From an uncultured Lachnospiraceae bacterium (GTDB lineage Bacteria; Bacillota; Clostridia; Lachnospirales; Lachnospiraceae): 64,000 nt of DNA. Below, piece by piece: positions 53,938 to 63,806 of this stretch (its first letter is position 1; each line of letters begins with the position of its first letter). The DNA lies in assembly GCA_910586125.1 (NCBI GenBank), contig CAJUHP010000001.1:124001-188000 (forward strand), in the 5' to 3' direction. The position numbers were made by a program, and so were the translations under genes. The notes under the pieces were generated by a model that was given only the letters and a program-made list of their open reading frames with translations, did not search any database and had not been told where the DNA came from.

Positions 53938-55338
53938 ATGGAAAAAACAAACGAACTGGCAACCAAAAAAGTCGGTTCTCTGCTGTTTAGCCTGGCGATT
54001 CCGGCTATCATCGCCATGCTGGTCAGCATGCTTTACAACATGGTGGACCGCATCTATATCGGCAATATGCCTGGCGGCACCATAGGCATGGCCGGTCTGG
54101 CCGTAGCCGTCCCGATTATCACACTGATTCAGGCGTTCACACAACTGTTCGGCACCGGCGGCGCTCCTTTGGCCGCGATCAAGCTGGGCGAGAAGAAGCA
54201 GGATGAGGCGGAGAAAATCATGACGGCCTCCTTCTCGTCCCTGATCGTCTCCGGCATTCTTCTGACCGTTGTGATCGAGCTGTTTCGGGAGCCGATCCTT
54301 CTGCTGTTCGGCGCGGATTCGGCATCGCTGGGGCCGGCTGTGGAATACATAACGATCTATGCGCTGGGCACGGTCTTTGTACAGATCGCGCAGGGTATGA
54401 ATCCCTACATCAATACGCAGGGCTTTGCCAAGATGGGAATGGCAACCATTCTGATCGGCGCCGTCTTAAATATTGTTCTGGATCCTATTTTTATCTTCGG
54501 CATGGGGATGGGAATCAAGGGCGCGGCGCTGGCTACTATTCTCTCCCAGGGAGTTTCCGCGGTTTGGGTTCTGTACTTTCTGCTGCGCAAATCTCCGATG
54601 AAGCTGCAGATCCGATACCTTGTTCCCAAAGCCTCCACCCTGGGCGCGATCATGATGTTAGGTGTCTCTCCCTTTGTCATGAGCTCCACGGAGGGTCTGC
54701 TGCAGATTTCATTCAACAACCAGATGTCCGCTTACGGCGGCAGCATGGCGGTGGGCAGCATGGCGGTTCTGTTAAGCCTGTATCAGATGGTTTTGCTGCC
54801 TCTAAGCGGGATTACCCAGGGCGCACAGCCGATCTTTTCCTACAATTACGGCGCAAAAGACTACGGCCGCGTCCGGGAAACCTTCCGCCTGACCTTTGTG
54901 GTCTGCCTGGTCTACTCCTTTGTGACAGCCGGCGTCATCATGCTTTTTTCCCCGGCTTTTTCCAGGATTTTCTCCAATGACGCCGACACCATCCGCTACT
55001 CGGCCTGGGCCATACGGATCTATCTGTTCGGAGGAATGGTCTTCGGCGCACAGATCGCCTGCCAGCAGTCCTTTATGGCGCTTGGGCAGGCCAAGCGTTC
55101 CCTCTGCATGGCATTGCTTCGCAAAGTCATCCTGCTGATCCCGCTGCTCTATATCCTGCCCTCCGTCCTGGGAGATTCCTCGCTGGCGCAGTCCATGGCG
55201 GCATCGGTTCTGGATCTGACAAAGGATGGGGCCAGAACGTTCTGTGTCCTGCTGGCGGAACCCATCGCTGATATTCTGGCGGCGACCGTCACCACGCTGA
55301 CCTTTCTGCAGTTCTACCGGAGCAATCTGCGCCGGTAA
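53938..55338 (+). CDS. MATE family efflux transporter
   Basis: A 466-residue protein with twelve membrane helices of the MatE type. Conserved blocks include the two-fold helix pattern PAIIAMLVSMLYNMVDRIYIG and ISQGVSAVWV-like segments, and QGAQPIFSYNYGA. It exports drugs or metabolites using sodium or proton gradients; the class is close to clostridial MepA-like transporters. It ends at a symmetric terminator shared with transketolase. Confidence 0.93.
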   Translation: MEKTNELATKKVGSLLFSLAIPAIIAMLVSMLYNMVDRIYIGNMPGGTIGMAGLAVAVPIITLIQAFTQLFGTGGAPLAAIKLGEKKQDEAEKIMTASFSSLIVSGILLTVVIELFREPILLLFGADSASLGPAVEYITIYALGTVFVQIAQGMNPYINTQGFAKMGMATILIGAVLNIVLDPIFIFGMGMGIKGAALATILSQGVSAVWVLYFLLRKSPMKLQIRYLVPKASTLGAIMMLGVSPFVMSSTEGLLQISFNNQMSAYGGSMAVGSMAVLLSLYQMVLLPLSGITQGAQPIFSYNYGAKDYGRVRETFRLTFVVCLVYSFVTAGVIMLFSPAFSRIFSNDADTIRYSAWAIRIYLFGGMVFGAQIACQQSFMALGQAKRSLCMALLRKVILLIPLLYILPSVLGDSSLAQSMAASVLDLTKDGARTFCVLLAEPIADILAATVTTLTFLQFYRSNLRR

Positions 55339-55355
55339 AATACAGGAAAGCGCAC

Positions 55356-55395
55356 AAAAAACCGCCGGGGACAACAATGCCTCCGGCGGTTTTTT
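55356..55395. terminator. Bidirectional terminator between MATE and transketolase genes
   Basis: Perfect 13-bp arms (55356-55368 and 55383-55395), one with A6 and the other with T6, so it works for both converging genes. Confidence 0.9.
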
Positions 55396-55436
55396 GACTC
55401 CTTCTTTAACCCATTCCTGCACACAGAATCTTCTTA

Positions 55437-57425
55437 TCAGACCTTCAGCAGTTCTTCTGCCGTCCTCACCACATTCTCAACCGAAAATCCATATTTCTCA
55501 AACAGTTCTCCTGCCGGTGCGGAAGCGCCGAAACCGGGCATCGTCACGCAGGCTCCGTCCAGCCCCACATATTTCCACCACCCGAAGTCGGAGGCCGCCT
55601 CAACGGCGATACGCCGGCGCACCGCCTTCGGCAGGACGCTCTCCTGGTACTCTTTTGTCTGCTGCGCAAACACTTCCAGGCAGGGCATACTGACCACCCG
55701 CACCGCTGTTCCTTTTGCCTCCATCTGGGAGGCCGCCTCGACGGCCAGAGACAGCTCCGATCCCGTCGCCATGAGAATCAGCTCCGGCGTTCTTCCGACG
55801 CAGTCCTTTAACACATAGCCGCCCCTGAGCGCCTCCCTGCTCGTGCCGGGAACGCTGGGAACATTCTGTCTGGTCAGCACCAGCGCTACCGGCGCTGTCT
55901 CGGAATTGGCCGCATAGTACCAGGCCGCCGCTGTTTCTCTGCCGTCCGCCGGACGGAACACATGGAAATTCGGCAGGGAGCGCAGCATGGCAAGCTGCTC
56001 CACAGGCTCATGCGTCGGCCCGTCCTCCCCCACTCCGATGCTGTCATGCGTCAGAACATAGACCACCGGCAGATTCATAAGCGCCGCCAGCCGCGCCATT
56101 GGTTTCATATAATCGCTGAATACGAAGAAGGTCGCCACATAGGGACGCAGGCCGCCGTGAAGCGCCAGACCGTTCGCAATCGCCGCCATGGCCAGCTCCC
56201 GGATACCAAAATGCAGGTTCCGGCCCGCATAGCTCCCTCTGCCGAAATCTCCGGCGCCGTTCATTATCGTCTTATTGGAAGAGCCCAGATCCGCCGAGCC
56301 GCCGATCAGGTTCGGCAAAAGATCCGCGATCCGGTTTAACATCTTGTGGGACAGCGTCCGGGTGGCCTGCGGCTTATCCTCGCAGGACCAGAATTCCTCA
56401 TCCTCCCACAGCTTCTTCGCCGCAGTCCGGTCATGATACCGGTCCCAAAGCTCCTTGAGCTGCGGATAGGCTTCGCAGTAGCGGGCAAACATCTGGTTCC
56501 AGACTTCCTCCTCCTTGGCGCCCCGTTCTGCCAGACTGCGGTAATGCGCATAGATGTCCTCCGGCACATCGAACGCTTCGCCGCTCTCCCAGCCCAGGCT
56601 CTGCCGCAGCGCCGTCACATTCTCCGCGCCCAGAGGCTCTCCATGGCTGCTGGCCTTGCCCTCCTTGGCCGGGCAGCCGTAGCCGATCTTTGTCTTTACC
56701 GTTATGAAAGAGGGTCTGGTCCGATCCGCCTTCGCCGCCCGGATCGCGGCGCCGATAGCTGCCGGATCGTTGCCGTCCTCCACGGTCAGCGTCTGAAAGC
56801 CAAACGCCTGCATACGCATTTCCACATTTTCATCAAATACGCCGCCGGTGCTGCCCTCGATGGTGATCTGGTTGGAATCGTAGAACACGATCAGCTTGTC
56901 AAGCCCCAGTGTTCCCGCCAGAGAAAATGCCTCCGAAGAAATCCCCTCCATCATACATCCGTCGCCGCCCAGCACATATGTGTAATGGTCCACCACCGGA
57001 AAATCAGGCCGGTTAAAAATCTCCGCCAGATGCGCCTCGGCCATAGCCATTCCCACCGCCATGCCCATGCCGGCTCCGAGCGGTCCGGTCGTCGCCTCCA
57101 CGCCTGCTGTGTGGCCGTACTCCGGATGCCCCGGCGCCGGCGAATCCATCTGACGGAACTGCATCAGATCCTCCTTTGTCAGACCATACCCAAACAGGTG
57201 AAGCAGAGAATACAGCAGCGCCGAACCATGCCCGGCTGACAGCACAAAGCGATCCCGATTCGCCCAGCGGGGATTCGCCGGATTGTGCGACATATGGCGG
57301 GCCCACAGCTCATAGGCCATCGGCGCGGCTCCCAAAGGCATGCCCGGATGACCGGAATTTGCCTTCTGTACCGCGTCGGCCGCCAGAATCCGTATTGCAT
57401 TTACCGCTCTCTTTTCCATATCCAT
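55437..57425 (-). CDS. tkt: Transketolase
   Basis: A 662-residue transketolase of normal length. ThDP-binding signatures are GHPGMPLGAAP, GDGCMMEGISSEA and NQITIEGSTGG; the catalytic His region is SHGEPLGAE and FFVFSDYMKPMARLAAL marks the second domain. The start is set at the ATG 57423-57425 with AAAGGG 7 nt upstream; an upstream ATG adds six residues. A promoter lies just ahead. Confidence 0.96.
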   Translation of the reverse strand: MDMEKRAVNAIRILAADAVQKANSGHPGMPLGAAPMAYELWARHMSHNPANPRWANRDRFVLSAGHGSALLYSLLHLFGYGLTKEDLMQFRQMDSPAPGHPEYGHTAGVEATTGPLGAGMGMAVGMAMAEAHLAEIFNRPDFPVVDHYTYVLGGDGCMMEGISSEAFSLAGTLGLDKLIVFYDSNQITIEGSTGGVFDENVEMRMQAFGFQTLTVEDGNDPAAIGAAIRAAKADRTRPSFITVKTKIGYGCPAKEGKASSHGEPLGAENVTALRQSLGWESGEAFDVPEDIYAHYRSLAERGAKEEEVWNQMFARYCEAYPQLKELWDRYHDRTAAKKLWEDEEFWSCEDKPQATRTLSHKMLNRIADLLPNLIGGSADLGSSNKTIMNGAGDFGRGSYAGRNLHFGIRELAMAAIANGLALHGGLRPYVATFFVFSDYMKPMARLAALMNLPVVYVLTHDSIGVGEDGPTHEPVEQLAMLRSLPNFHVFRPADGRETAAAWYYAANSETAPVALVLTRQNVPSVPGTSREALRGGYVLKDCVGRTPELILMATGSELSLAVEAASQMEAKGTAVRVVSMPCLEVFAQQTKEYQESVLPKAVRRRIAVEAASDFGWWKYVGLDGACVTMPGFGASAPAGELFEKYGFSVENVVRTAEELLKV

Positions 57426-57466
57426 TGATTTTCCCTTTCTCATAAAAGTATTGGACCTCTTTTTCC

Positions 57467-57495
57467 ATTATAACCGTTTTTCGGAACAAAGTCAG
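57467..57495 (-). promoter_or_regulatory. Probable promoter of transketolase
   Basis: Minus strand -10 TATAAT (57467-57472) and a weak -35 CTGACT (57490-57495) with a 17-bp spacer, about 40 bp before the start. Confidence 0.5.
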
Positions 57496-57529
57496 CACAT
57501 TTTTACAATTTATTACTGTTTTTCTGCGT

Positions 57530-58135
57530 TTACTGCGGGAGAGCTTCCCTCTTGTCGCAGGTTTCCTCGATCAGAGACCAGATTTCCTCCCTGCCCTGCT
57601 TTGTCTCCGCCGAGAAGGGAATCAGCCAATCCTCCTGCGACAATCCGAGGCCGGCCCGCATCTGTTTTACCTGCTTTTGTACCTGACTGCGGTTGAGCTT
57701 GTCCAGCTTGGTGGCGATGATCACAGGCCGGTATCCGTTGTGAAGAATCCAGTCATACATCATCTTGTCATTGTTGCCCGGTTCATGGCGGATGTCCACT
57801 AACAGAAAGATCTGGCAGAGCTGGCGGGAGCGGTGAAGATAGCGCTCGACCATCGCCCCCCACTTTTCTTTCTCACTCTGGGACACTTTTGCATAGCCGT
57901 ATCCCGGCAAGTCCACATAATAGAAGCTGTCATTAATATTGTAGAAGTTGATAGTCTGAGTCTTTCCTGGCTGCGCCGAAGTTCTGGCATACGATTTCCG
58001 GTTCATCAGCGCATTGATCAGCGACGATTTGCCCACGTTGGATTTGCCGGCAAAAGCAAACTCCGGTTTTTCATTGACCGGCAGCGTGCTGGTCACGCCG
58101 CATACGGTCTCCAGATTTACACTCTTTATGATCAT
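57530..58135 (-). CDS. engB: Ribosome biogenesis GTP-binding protein YihA/EngB
   Basis: A 201-residue GTPase with G1 GKSNVGKS, G3 DLPGYG, G4 TKLD and a G5 SAET-like motif. It is needed for 50S assembly. I choose the ATG 58133-58135 since GGAAAGGA lies 8 nt upstream; the preceding ATG (58139-58141) would leave too short a spacer. It follows clpX by about 65 bp. Confidence 0.95.
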   Translation of the reverse strand: MIIKSVNLETVCGVTSTLPVNEKPEFAFAGKSNVGKSSLINALMNRKSYARTSAQPGKTQTINFYNINDSFYYVDLPGYGYAKVSQSEKEKWGAMVERYLHRSRQLCQIFLLVDIRHEPGNNDKMMYDWILHNGYRPVIIATKLDKLNRSQVQKQVKQMRAGLGLSQEDWLIPFSAETKQGREEIWSLIEETCDKREALPQ

Positions 58136-58199
58136 ACCCATTTTCCTTTCCGCAAACAATATGCCGGACAACCCTGTTCAGACTGCCCGGCATATTTCA

Positions 58200-59513
58200 T
58201 TATGCAATCTCGTCGTCGTGCTTACGCAGAAAACGGCGGCGGCTTGTGGAACGGTTCTGCTCCGATACCGCCAGATCGCGGTAGGTTACAAGAGGCTCCT
58301 TTCCTTCTTCGATGGTTTCCTGCGTCACCGTGCAGGTTCCAATGCTCTCATCCGAAGGAATGGTATACATGATATCCATCATGGATTTCTCGATGATGGC
58401 CCGCAGTCCTCTGGCGCCGGTCTTGCGCTCCAGCGCCTGTTTGGCGATCAGTTCCACGGCTTCCGGTGTAAAGTTCAACTGCACACCGTCCAGATCAAGC
58501 AGCTTCTGGTACTGTTTGACCAATGCGTTCTTCGGCTCGGTCAGGATGCGGACCAGCGCCTTCTCGTCCAGCATATCCAGCGACTGAATCACCGGCACAC
58601 GCCCGATAAATTCCGGAATCAGACCGAATTTAATCAGATCCTCAGGCATCACCTGGCGCAGCAGTTCTCCGATGTTCTTCTCTTTCTTATCCGTCACGAT
58701 GCCGTTGAATCCGATGGAACTGCCGGAACCGACCCGCTTCTCGATAATCTGATCCAGTCCGTCGAACGCACCGCCGCAGATAAACAGGATATTGCTGGTA
58801 TTGATCTGGTACATCTCCTGGTGGGGATGCTTGCGCCCTCCCTGGGGAGGAACGCTGGCCTGCGTACCTTCCAGAATCTTTAACAGCGCCTGCTGAACTC
58901 CCTCGCCGGAAACATCTCTGGTGATGGATACGTTCTCACCCTTCTTGGTGATCTTGTCGATCTCGTCAATATAGATAATCCCGTATTCCGCGCGGTCGAT
59001 ATCGTACTCGGCCGCCTGAATCAGCTTTAAGAGAATATTTTCCACATCCTCGCCCACATAGCCGGCCTCCGTCAGAGCTGTGGCGTCGGCTATGGCAAAG
59101 GGTACGTTCAGTATCTTTGCCAGGGACTGTGCCAGAAACGTCTTGCCGGAACCAGTCGGACCCAACAGAAGGATATTGCTCTTCTGTATCTCCACCTCGT
59201 CGTCGGTGCGCTCGGTGGTAATTCTCTTATAGTGATTGTACACCGCCACGGACAGAACCTTCTTGGCATCCTCCTGTCCGATGACGTACTCGTCCAAAAA
59301 CGTCTTGATCTCCTTGGGCTTCAGCAGATTGATGCTCTTGTTCTCCTCCGCCTCCAGCTCCTCCAGCTCCTCGTCGATCAGCTCGGCGCACAGCTCCACG
59401 CACTCATCACAGATGTAGGCGCTGCCGGTTCCGGCAATGAGCTTGCGCACCTGCTCCTGCGATTTCCCGCAGAAGGAGCAGTGATACTGGTTGTCAACAA
59501 ATTTACTCGCCAT
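58200..59513 (-). CDS. clpX: ATP-dependent Clp protease ATP-binding subunit ClpX
   Basis: A 437-residue ClpX. The N-terminal zinc-binding domain has two Cys-x2-Cys pairs (CSFCGK, CDECVELC). The AAA+ core has Walker A GPTGSGKT, Walker B IIYIDEID, GYVGEDVE and RHGARGLRAI-like arginine finger region. It unfolds substrates for ClpP. It is 24 bp downstream of clpP in the tig-clpP-clpX operon. Confidence 0.97.
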   Translation of the reverse strand: MASKFVDNQYHCSFCGKSQEQVRKLIAGTGSAYICDECVELCAELIDEELEELEAEENKSINLLKPKEIKTFLDEYVIGQEDAKKVLSVAVYNHYKRITTERTDDEVEIQKSNILLLGPTGSGKTFLAQSLAKILNVPFAIADATALTEAGYVGEDVENILLKLIQAAEYDIDRAEYGIIYIDEIDKITKKGENVSITRDVSGEGVQQALLKILEGTQASVPPQGGRKHPHQEMYQINTSNILFICGGAFDGLDQIIEKRVGSGSSIGFNGIVTDKKEKNIGELLRQVMPEDLIKFGLIPEFIGRVPVIQSLDMLDEKALVRILTEPKNALVKQYQKLLDLDGVQLNFTPEAVELIAKQALERKTGARGLRAIIEKSMMDIMYTIPSDESIGTCTVTQETIEEGKEPLVTYRDLAVSEQNRSTSRRRFLRKHDDEIA

Positions 59514-59537
59514 GATTTCCTCTCTTAATTGTCCGAA

Positions 59538-60119
59538 TTAGTGGCTGACAATAACCTCGTCAATCAGACCGTACGCCTTGGCCTCCTCCGCGGACATATA
59601 GTTGTCGCGCTCCGTGTCCAAAGCCACCTGTTCCACCGGCTGCCCGGTATTGGCCGCCAAAATTTCATTCAGTTTCTGCCTGGTCTCCAAAATCTTCTCC
59701 GCCACAATCTTGATGTCGCTGGCCTGACCCTTGGCGCCGCCGGAAGGCTGGTGAATCATGACCTCCGCATTCGGAAGCGCATAGCGCTTTCCCTTCGCGC
59801 CGCCCGCCAGCAGAAACGCGCCCATGCTGGCCGCCATGCCGATGCATGTGGTACATACGTCGCATTTTACAAACTGCATGGTATCATAGATGGCTAACCC
59901 CGCGCTGACGGAGCCGCCGGGGCTGTTGATATAGAAATTGATGTCCTTGCTGGGGTCTTCCGACTCCAGAAACAGCATCTGAGCCACCACCAGAGAGGCT
60001 GTCACATCGTTTACTTCCTCGCTCAGAAAGATAATACGGTCCTTGAGCAGACGGGAATAGATATCGTAGGAACGCTCTCCCCGGCTGGTGGACTCCACTA
60101 CATAAGGGACTAAACTCAT
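59538..60119 (-). CDS. clpP: ATP-dependent Clp protease proteolytic subunit ClpP
   Basis: A 193-residue serine protease. Catalytic Ser in GMAASMGAFLL and His in MIHQPSGG, with normal length and a leading YVVES-like N-terminus. It overlaps the tig stop by 4 nt (ATGA), so translation is coupled with trigger factor. Confidence 0.98.
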   Translation of the reverse strand: MSLVPYVVESTSRGERSYDIYSRLLKDRIIFLSEEVNDVTASLVVAQMLFLESEDPSKDINFYINSPGGSVSAGLAIYDTMQFVKCDVCTTCIGMAASMGAFLLAGGAKGKRYALPNAEVMIHQPSGGAKGQASDIKIVAEKILETRQKLNEILAANTGQPVEQVALDTERDNYMSAEEAKAYGLIDEVIVSH

Positions 60120-61423
60120 AAGGATACTTCCTCCTTCTCAACTTCTACCGCATGGTCTGTAATCAGGTCGGCAGCCTTGGAGACGGCCAGATCTTCTTTC
60201 ATGCGCTTCAGGCCGCTCTCGCCCATTCTCTCGCTAAACTTATCCGCTTCCATATTGTAGGAAGCTGCCGCCTGCTCTGTTTCCTTGCGCAGCTCCTCCT
60301 CGCTGATCTCCAGATTCTCCGCCTCGGCCACTGCCTCCAGCACCAGTCTGGCCTGGATGCGTCTGAGCGCCTGCGGCTTCATCTGATCCAACATCATCTG
60401 TTCTGTCATGCCGGTATACTTCATGTACATCTCCAGCGTAAGCCCCTGGGACTGAAGCTGGCGGGCATAGTCGTCCAGCATGTTCTCCGCCTGCGTCTCC
60501 ACCATCAGATCCGGAATGTCCATCTGGCTGTTCTCGATCACGATATCCAAAAGCTCATCTTCTTTGGCCGCCCGGAGTTCGTCGGCTTTTTTCTTCTCCA
60601 GATTTTCCTTCACGCTGGCCTTGTACTCCTCAAGCGTCTCGTACTCGGAGACTTCCGCGGCAAATTCGTCGTCGATCTCCGGCAGCTCCTTTGTCTGGAT
60701 TCCCTTTATCTTGACCTGAAACAGAGCCGGTTTTCCCTTCAGATTCTCCACATGGTACTCTTCGGGGAAGGTTACGTGAACCTCCGTTTCATCGCCCACG
60801 TTCTTTCCGGCTAACTGGTCCTCGAAGGTGTCGATAAATGTGTGGGAACCCAGCTCCAGCGCATAGTCCTCGTCCGATCCGCCGGCAAACGCCTCCCCGT
60901 CCACAAAGCCCTTATAGTCGATGGTGACGATATCGCCCATGGCAGAGGGACGATCCTCCACCGTGACGGTGACGGCGTTCTTCTCCTGCTCCTTCTTCAG
61001 AGCGGCCATGATCTCCTCTTCGCTGGCCGTGCTGTCCCGCTTTGCCACTTCCACGCCCTTATACTGGCCCAGCGTCACAGCAGGCTTTACCGCCACGGTA
61101 GCCGTAAAGGTGACGCCCTCGCCCGCCTTCACCTCGTTCACCTCGATCTGCGGGCGGGAGACGATGGTCAGGCCGCTCTCGTCGGCGGCTTTGGCATAGA
61201 CGCCGGGAAGCAGACGGTTTACCGCCTCCTCATAGAACACGCCCTCTCCGTACATCTTCTCGATCATGGCTCTGGGAACCCTGCCCTTGCGAAACCCCGG
61301 CACATTAAAACGGTTTTTATTCTTCATAAAGGTCTGCTGAATCGCTTTTTCCAATTCTTCGGCAGGTACCTGGATCGTCAGTTTTGCCATGTTCTTTTCC
61401 ATCGCTTCTACTTGTACACTCAT
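60116..61423 (-). CDS. tig: Trigger factor
   Basis: A 435-residue ribosome-bound chaperone. The N-terminal ribosome-binding domain includes GFRKGRVPRAMIEKMYG, the middle FKBP-like PPIase domain reads DIVTIDYKGFVDGEAF, and the C-terminal domain is helical. It heads tig-clpP-clpX, the classical order. Confidence 0.97.
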   Translation of the reverse strand: MSVQVEAMEKNMAKLTIQVPAEELEKAIQQTFMKNKNRFNVPGFRKGRVPRAMIEKMYGEGVFYEEAVNRLLPGVYAKAADESGLTIVSRPQIEVNEVKAGEGVTFTATVAVKPAVTLGQYKGVEVAKRDSTASEEEIMAALKKEQEKNAVTVTVEDRPSAMGDIVTIDYKGFVDGEAFAGGSDEDYALELGSHTFIDTFEDQLAGKNVGDETEVHVTFPEEYHVENLKGKPALFQVKIKGIQTKELPEIDDEFAAEVSEYETLEEYKASVKENLEKKKADELRAAKEDELLDIVIENSQMDIPDLMVETQAENMLDDYARQLQSQGLTLEMYMKYTGMTEQMMLDQMKPQALRRIQARLVLEAVAEAENLEISEEELRKETEQAAASYNMEADKFSERMGESGLKRMKEDLAVSKAADLITDHAVEVEKEEVSL

Positions 61424-61551
61424 TTTCTATTCTTCCTCCTTCTGGGCCTTTCCATAGCCCAGTTAATCTTTCTTTCGTGAAAGTTTCCTCACAGCAGGAC
61501 CGTTTCATTTCCGCCTGCAAACGCTTTAAAAACAGGAAACTGCGGTATATT

Positions 61552-61560
61552 AGTATAGCA
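61552..61560 (-). promoter_or_regulatory. Extended -10 promoter of tig-clpP-clpX
   Basis: Minus strand TGCTATACT (-10 at 61552-61557), about 125 bp before tig. The leader contains a TGGGC/GCCCA hairpin just before the ribosome site. Confidence 0.5.
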
Positions 61561-61612
61561 TAGGAACGCGAGAAAAGCTACTAAAAATAAATAAAATTTC
61601 GCTTTTTTCCAG

Positions 61613-62167
61613 TTACGGATGCAAAATAGCCTCCCGGACCGCAAGGGCTGTCTCCTCCCCCTCCAAAACACGGACCAGTTCGATTCCCATATCGACGGCA
61701 AAGCCTACGCTGCGTGCCGTTGTGACGGTCCCGTCCGTCACCACACCCTGTACGGTGTGAACCGCTCCGGTCAGTTTCTTCTCCCAGCCGGGATAACAGG
61801 TGGCCGTCCTGCCCTCCAAAAGTCCCAGGCCTCCCAGTATGCTGGGCGCGGCGCAGATGGCCGCCAGCCGTTTTCCGCCCGCGGCAAATTCCCGCAGAAG
61901 GCGGCGCAGTCCCTCGTGGGCCGCCAGATTCGGCGTGCCGGGAACGCCGCCCGGCAGAAACAACAGATCAAAGTCCGAAAAATCCGTCTCTTCAAAGACG
62001 GCATCCGCCAGAACCGTAATGCCGTGGGCCCCTGTTACCAGGCGGTTGCCCATAATCGAAACCATAACCGTATCCACACTGCCGCGCCGCAGCATATCCA
62101 CAACTGCCAGACATTCCACCTCTTCCATGCCGTCTGCCAGAAAAACGCCAGCTTTGCTCATTGCCAT
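61613..62167 (-). CDS. DJ-1/PfpI family protein
   Basis: A 184-residue DJ-1/PfpI-fold protein with the nucleophilic Cys in AICAAPSIL and the oxidation-sensing Glu in DGMEEVE. Family members include glyoxalase III-like deglycases and chaperones; exact role is unknown. A single-gene unit with its own promoter. Confidence 0.9.
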   Translation of the reverse strand: MAMSKAGVFLADGMEEVECLAVVDMLRRGSVDTVMVSIMGNRLVTGAHGITVLADAVFEETDFSDFDLLFLPGGVPGTPNLAAHEGLRRLLREFAAGGKRLAAICAAPSILGGLGLLEGRTATCYPGWEKKLTGAVHTVQGVVTDGTVTTARSVGFAVDMGIELVRVLEGEETALAVREAILHP

Positions 62168-62199
62168 ATCCTCCTTGGTATTGTCGCTTTGTTACCGAT

Positions 62200-62229
62200 A
62201 TTATAACATTCATGGAATAAGAAGATCAA
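62200..62229 (-). promoter_or_regulatory. Probable promoter of the DJ-1 family gene
   Basis: Minus strand -35 TTGATC (62224-62229) and -10 TATAAT (62200-62205) with an 18-bp spacer and a TG before the -10, about 35 bp before the start. Confidence 0.6.
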
Positions 62230-62258
62230 GATTTTTCTCACAAGATTCCCTCCCCGCG

Positions 62259-62287
62259 TTGATCTTTTCTTTCTGTCCCGTTATAAT
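62259..62287 (+). promoter_or_regulatory. Probable promoter of the CYTH gene
   Basis: -35 TTGATC (62259-62264) and -10 TATAAT (62282-62287), 17-bp spacer. It is back to back with the DJ-1 promoter, which uses the same -35 hexamer sequence. Confidence 0.65.
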
Positions 62288-62422
62288 ATAGGCAGAAAGC
62301 GGCCAGAATAATCAAAACCAGAGCCATCCGGTGTATCGGCCAAGCGATACCAGCGAAATTCTGCAAAAGGATCTTTTGGCCAATGCCGCGGTGGCCTTCG
62401 CCGCAGAGAAGGAGATCACATC

Positions 62423-62899
62423 ATGGAAATCGAACGCAAATTTTTGATCAAAGAGATGCCCGCCCACCTGGAGCAGTACCCGTTTCACCGGATTGAGCAG
62501 GGCTATCTATGCACCAACCCTGTCGTGCGGGTGCGCCGTGAGGACGATACCTGTTATCTGACCTACAAGGGCAAGGGCAAGATGTGCCGCGAGGAATACA
62601 ATCTGCCCCTGACGCAGGAAGCCTACGACCATCTGATTCAGAAGACGGACGGCTACCGGATTCAAAAGACCCGCTATCGAATCCCCCTTGATACCGCTGA
62701 CAAAAATCCGTCCGGTCTGACGATCGAGCTGGATCTCTTTACCGCCCCCGGTTCCCTTGTCATGGCCGAGGTGGAATTTGCGTCCGAAGAACAGGCCGCT
62801 GCCTTCACCCCTCCGGACTGGTTTGGCGAGGATGTAACCTTTCAGAAAGCCTATCACAACAGCCATATGAGCCGGTTTGGGATCCAAGGGAACTCGTAA
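62423..62899 (+). CDS. CYTH domain protein (triphosphate tunnel metalloenzyme-like)
   Basis: A 158-residue CYTH protein that begins with the ExExK signature EIERKFLI. A C-terminal ELDLF and AEVEFAS motif complete the acidic tunnel. Members hydrolyse inorganic triphosphate or cyclise ATP. ATG at 62423 has GAAGGAG 8 nt upstream. The leader after the promoter is about 130 nt long and partly open in another frame. Confidence 0.93.
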   Translation: MEIERKFLIKEMPAHLEQYPFHRIEQGYLCTNPVVRVRREDDTCYLTYKGKGKMCREEYNLPLTQEAYDHLIQKTDGYRIQKTRYRIPLDTADKNPSGLTIELDLFTAPGSLVMAEVEFASEEQAAAFTPPDWFGEDVTFQKAYHNSHMSRFGIQGNS

Positions 62900-62915
62900 A
62901 ACCGCCCCGCACGCA

Positions 62916-63806
62916 TCATTCCTGTTTATTCTGATACTCCTCCCGGATAAAGCGGCTGAAAATCCGCGTCTCTTCCCAACAGCTGGATTCCTCCCGGCAC
63001 AGAAGACTGAATTCCCAGACATAGCCAGAGAGAACGCTGTAGTCCCCTCTGGCATGCTCTGGGATCTCTTCTTTCAAGATATCAAAAGCCGCCGTCTCCT
63101 CATGAGCCACCCGGTAAAAGGCGTCGATGGCGTCGGGAACCGTCTCATAAAAAAGCCGGATCTGTTCCTTCTGGCAAACCTCATACAGCGGGCGCATGGT
63201 TTCTTCCAGGCTTCCCATTCCCAGACAGTGGAGGCCGTCCAGATCTGAGGGGGTTACGCTCCTTTTTCCCTTCAGCGGATGATCCGGCCCATAGCTTACA
63301 ATCGCGTCAAAATATTTCAGCGGCTCCGTACAAAGGCCGGGGCGAAAGCAGGGCATCTGGATCACAAAAGAGCAGTCGGTCCGGCCGTCCTCTGTCGCCG
63401 CCAGCACTTCATCGTTTGGGCCAAAAACAGGCTGGATGGAAATGGCAGGGAAACGCTCCTGAAACTGCACCAATATCCCGTCCAGCTCCGGTGTCATAAA
63501 CGGGAACAGACTCTGGGAAATTCCCACCGCCAGCCGGGCTCCCTGGCTGACAAAACGCTTCATCCCCTCCGTCATCTCGTCAAACCGCGCCAATGTCTCC
63601 GCTCCCGCCAGCCGCAGATATTCTCCGGCCTCCGTCAAGGAAAGCTTGTTGCGCTGGTTGACAAACAGAGGCGTACCAAACTCCTTCTCCATCGCAGCCA
63701 AAGCCTGGCGCAGCGCCTGGCGGGACAGATACAGCCGCTCTGCTGCCCTGGTATAATTCAGCGTCTCGGCCGTTGTCAGAAAATACCGCAACTGCGTCAT
63801 ATCCAT
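62916..63806 (-). CDS. LysR family transcriptional regulator
   Basis: A 296-residue LysR protein. The N-terminal winged helix-turn-helix reads LNYTRAAERLYLSRQALRQALAAMEKEFGTPLF and the C-terminal half is a substrate-binding-type effector domain. Start is the ATG 63804-63806 with GGGGGAGGAA upstream; the longer frame adds 23 residues. It is divergent from the partial gene at the right edge, which it may regulate. Confidence 0.92.
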   Translation of the reverse strand: MDMTQLRYFLTTAETLNYTRAAERLYLSRQALRQALAAMEKEFGTPLFVNQRNKLSLTEAGEYLRLAGAETLARFDEMTEGMKRFVSQGARLAVGISQSLFPFMTPELDGILVQFQERFPAISIQPVFGPNDEVLAATEDGRTDCSFVIQMPCFRPGLCTEPLKYFDAIVSYGPDHPLKGKRSVTPSDLDGLHCLGMGSLEETMRPLYEVCQKEQIRLFYETVPDAIDAFYRVAHEETAAFDILKEEIPEHARGDYSVLSGYVWEFSLLCREESSCWEETRIFSRFIREEYQNKQE

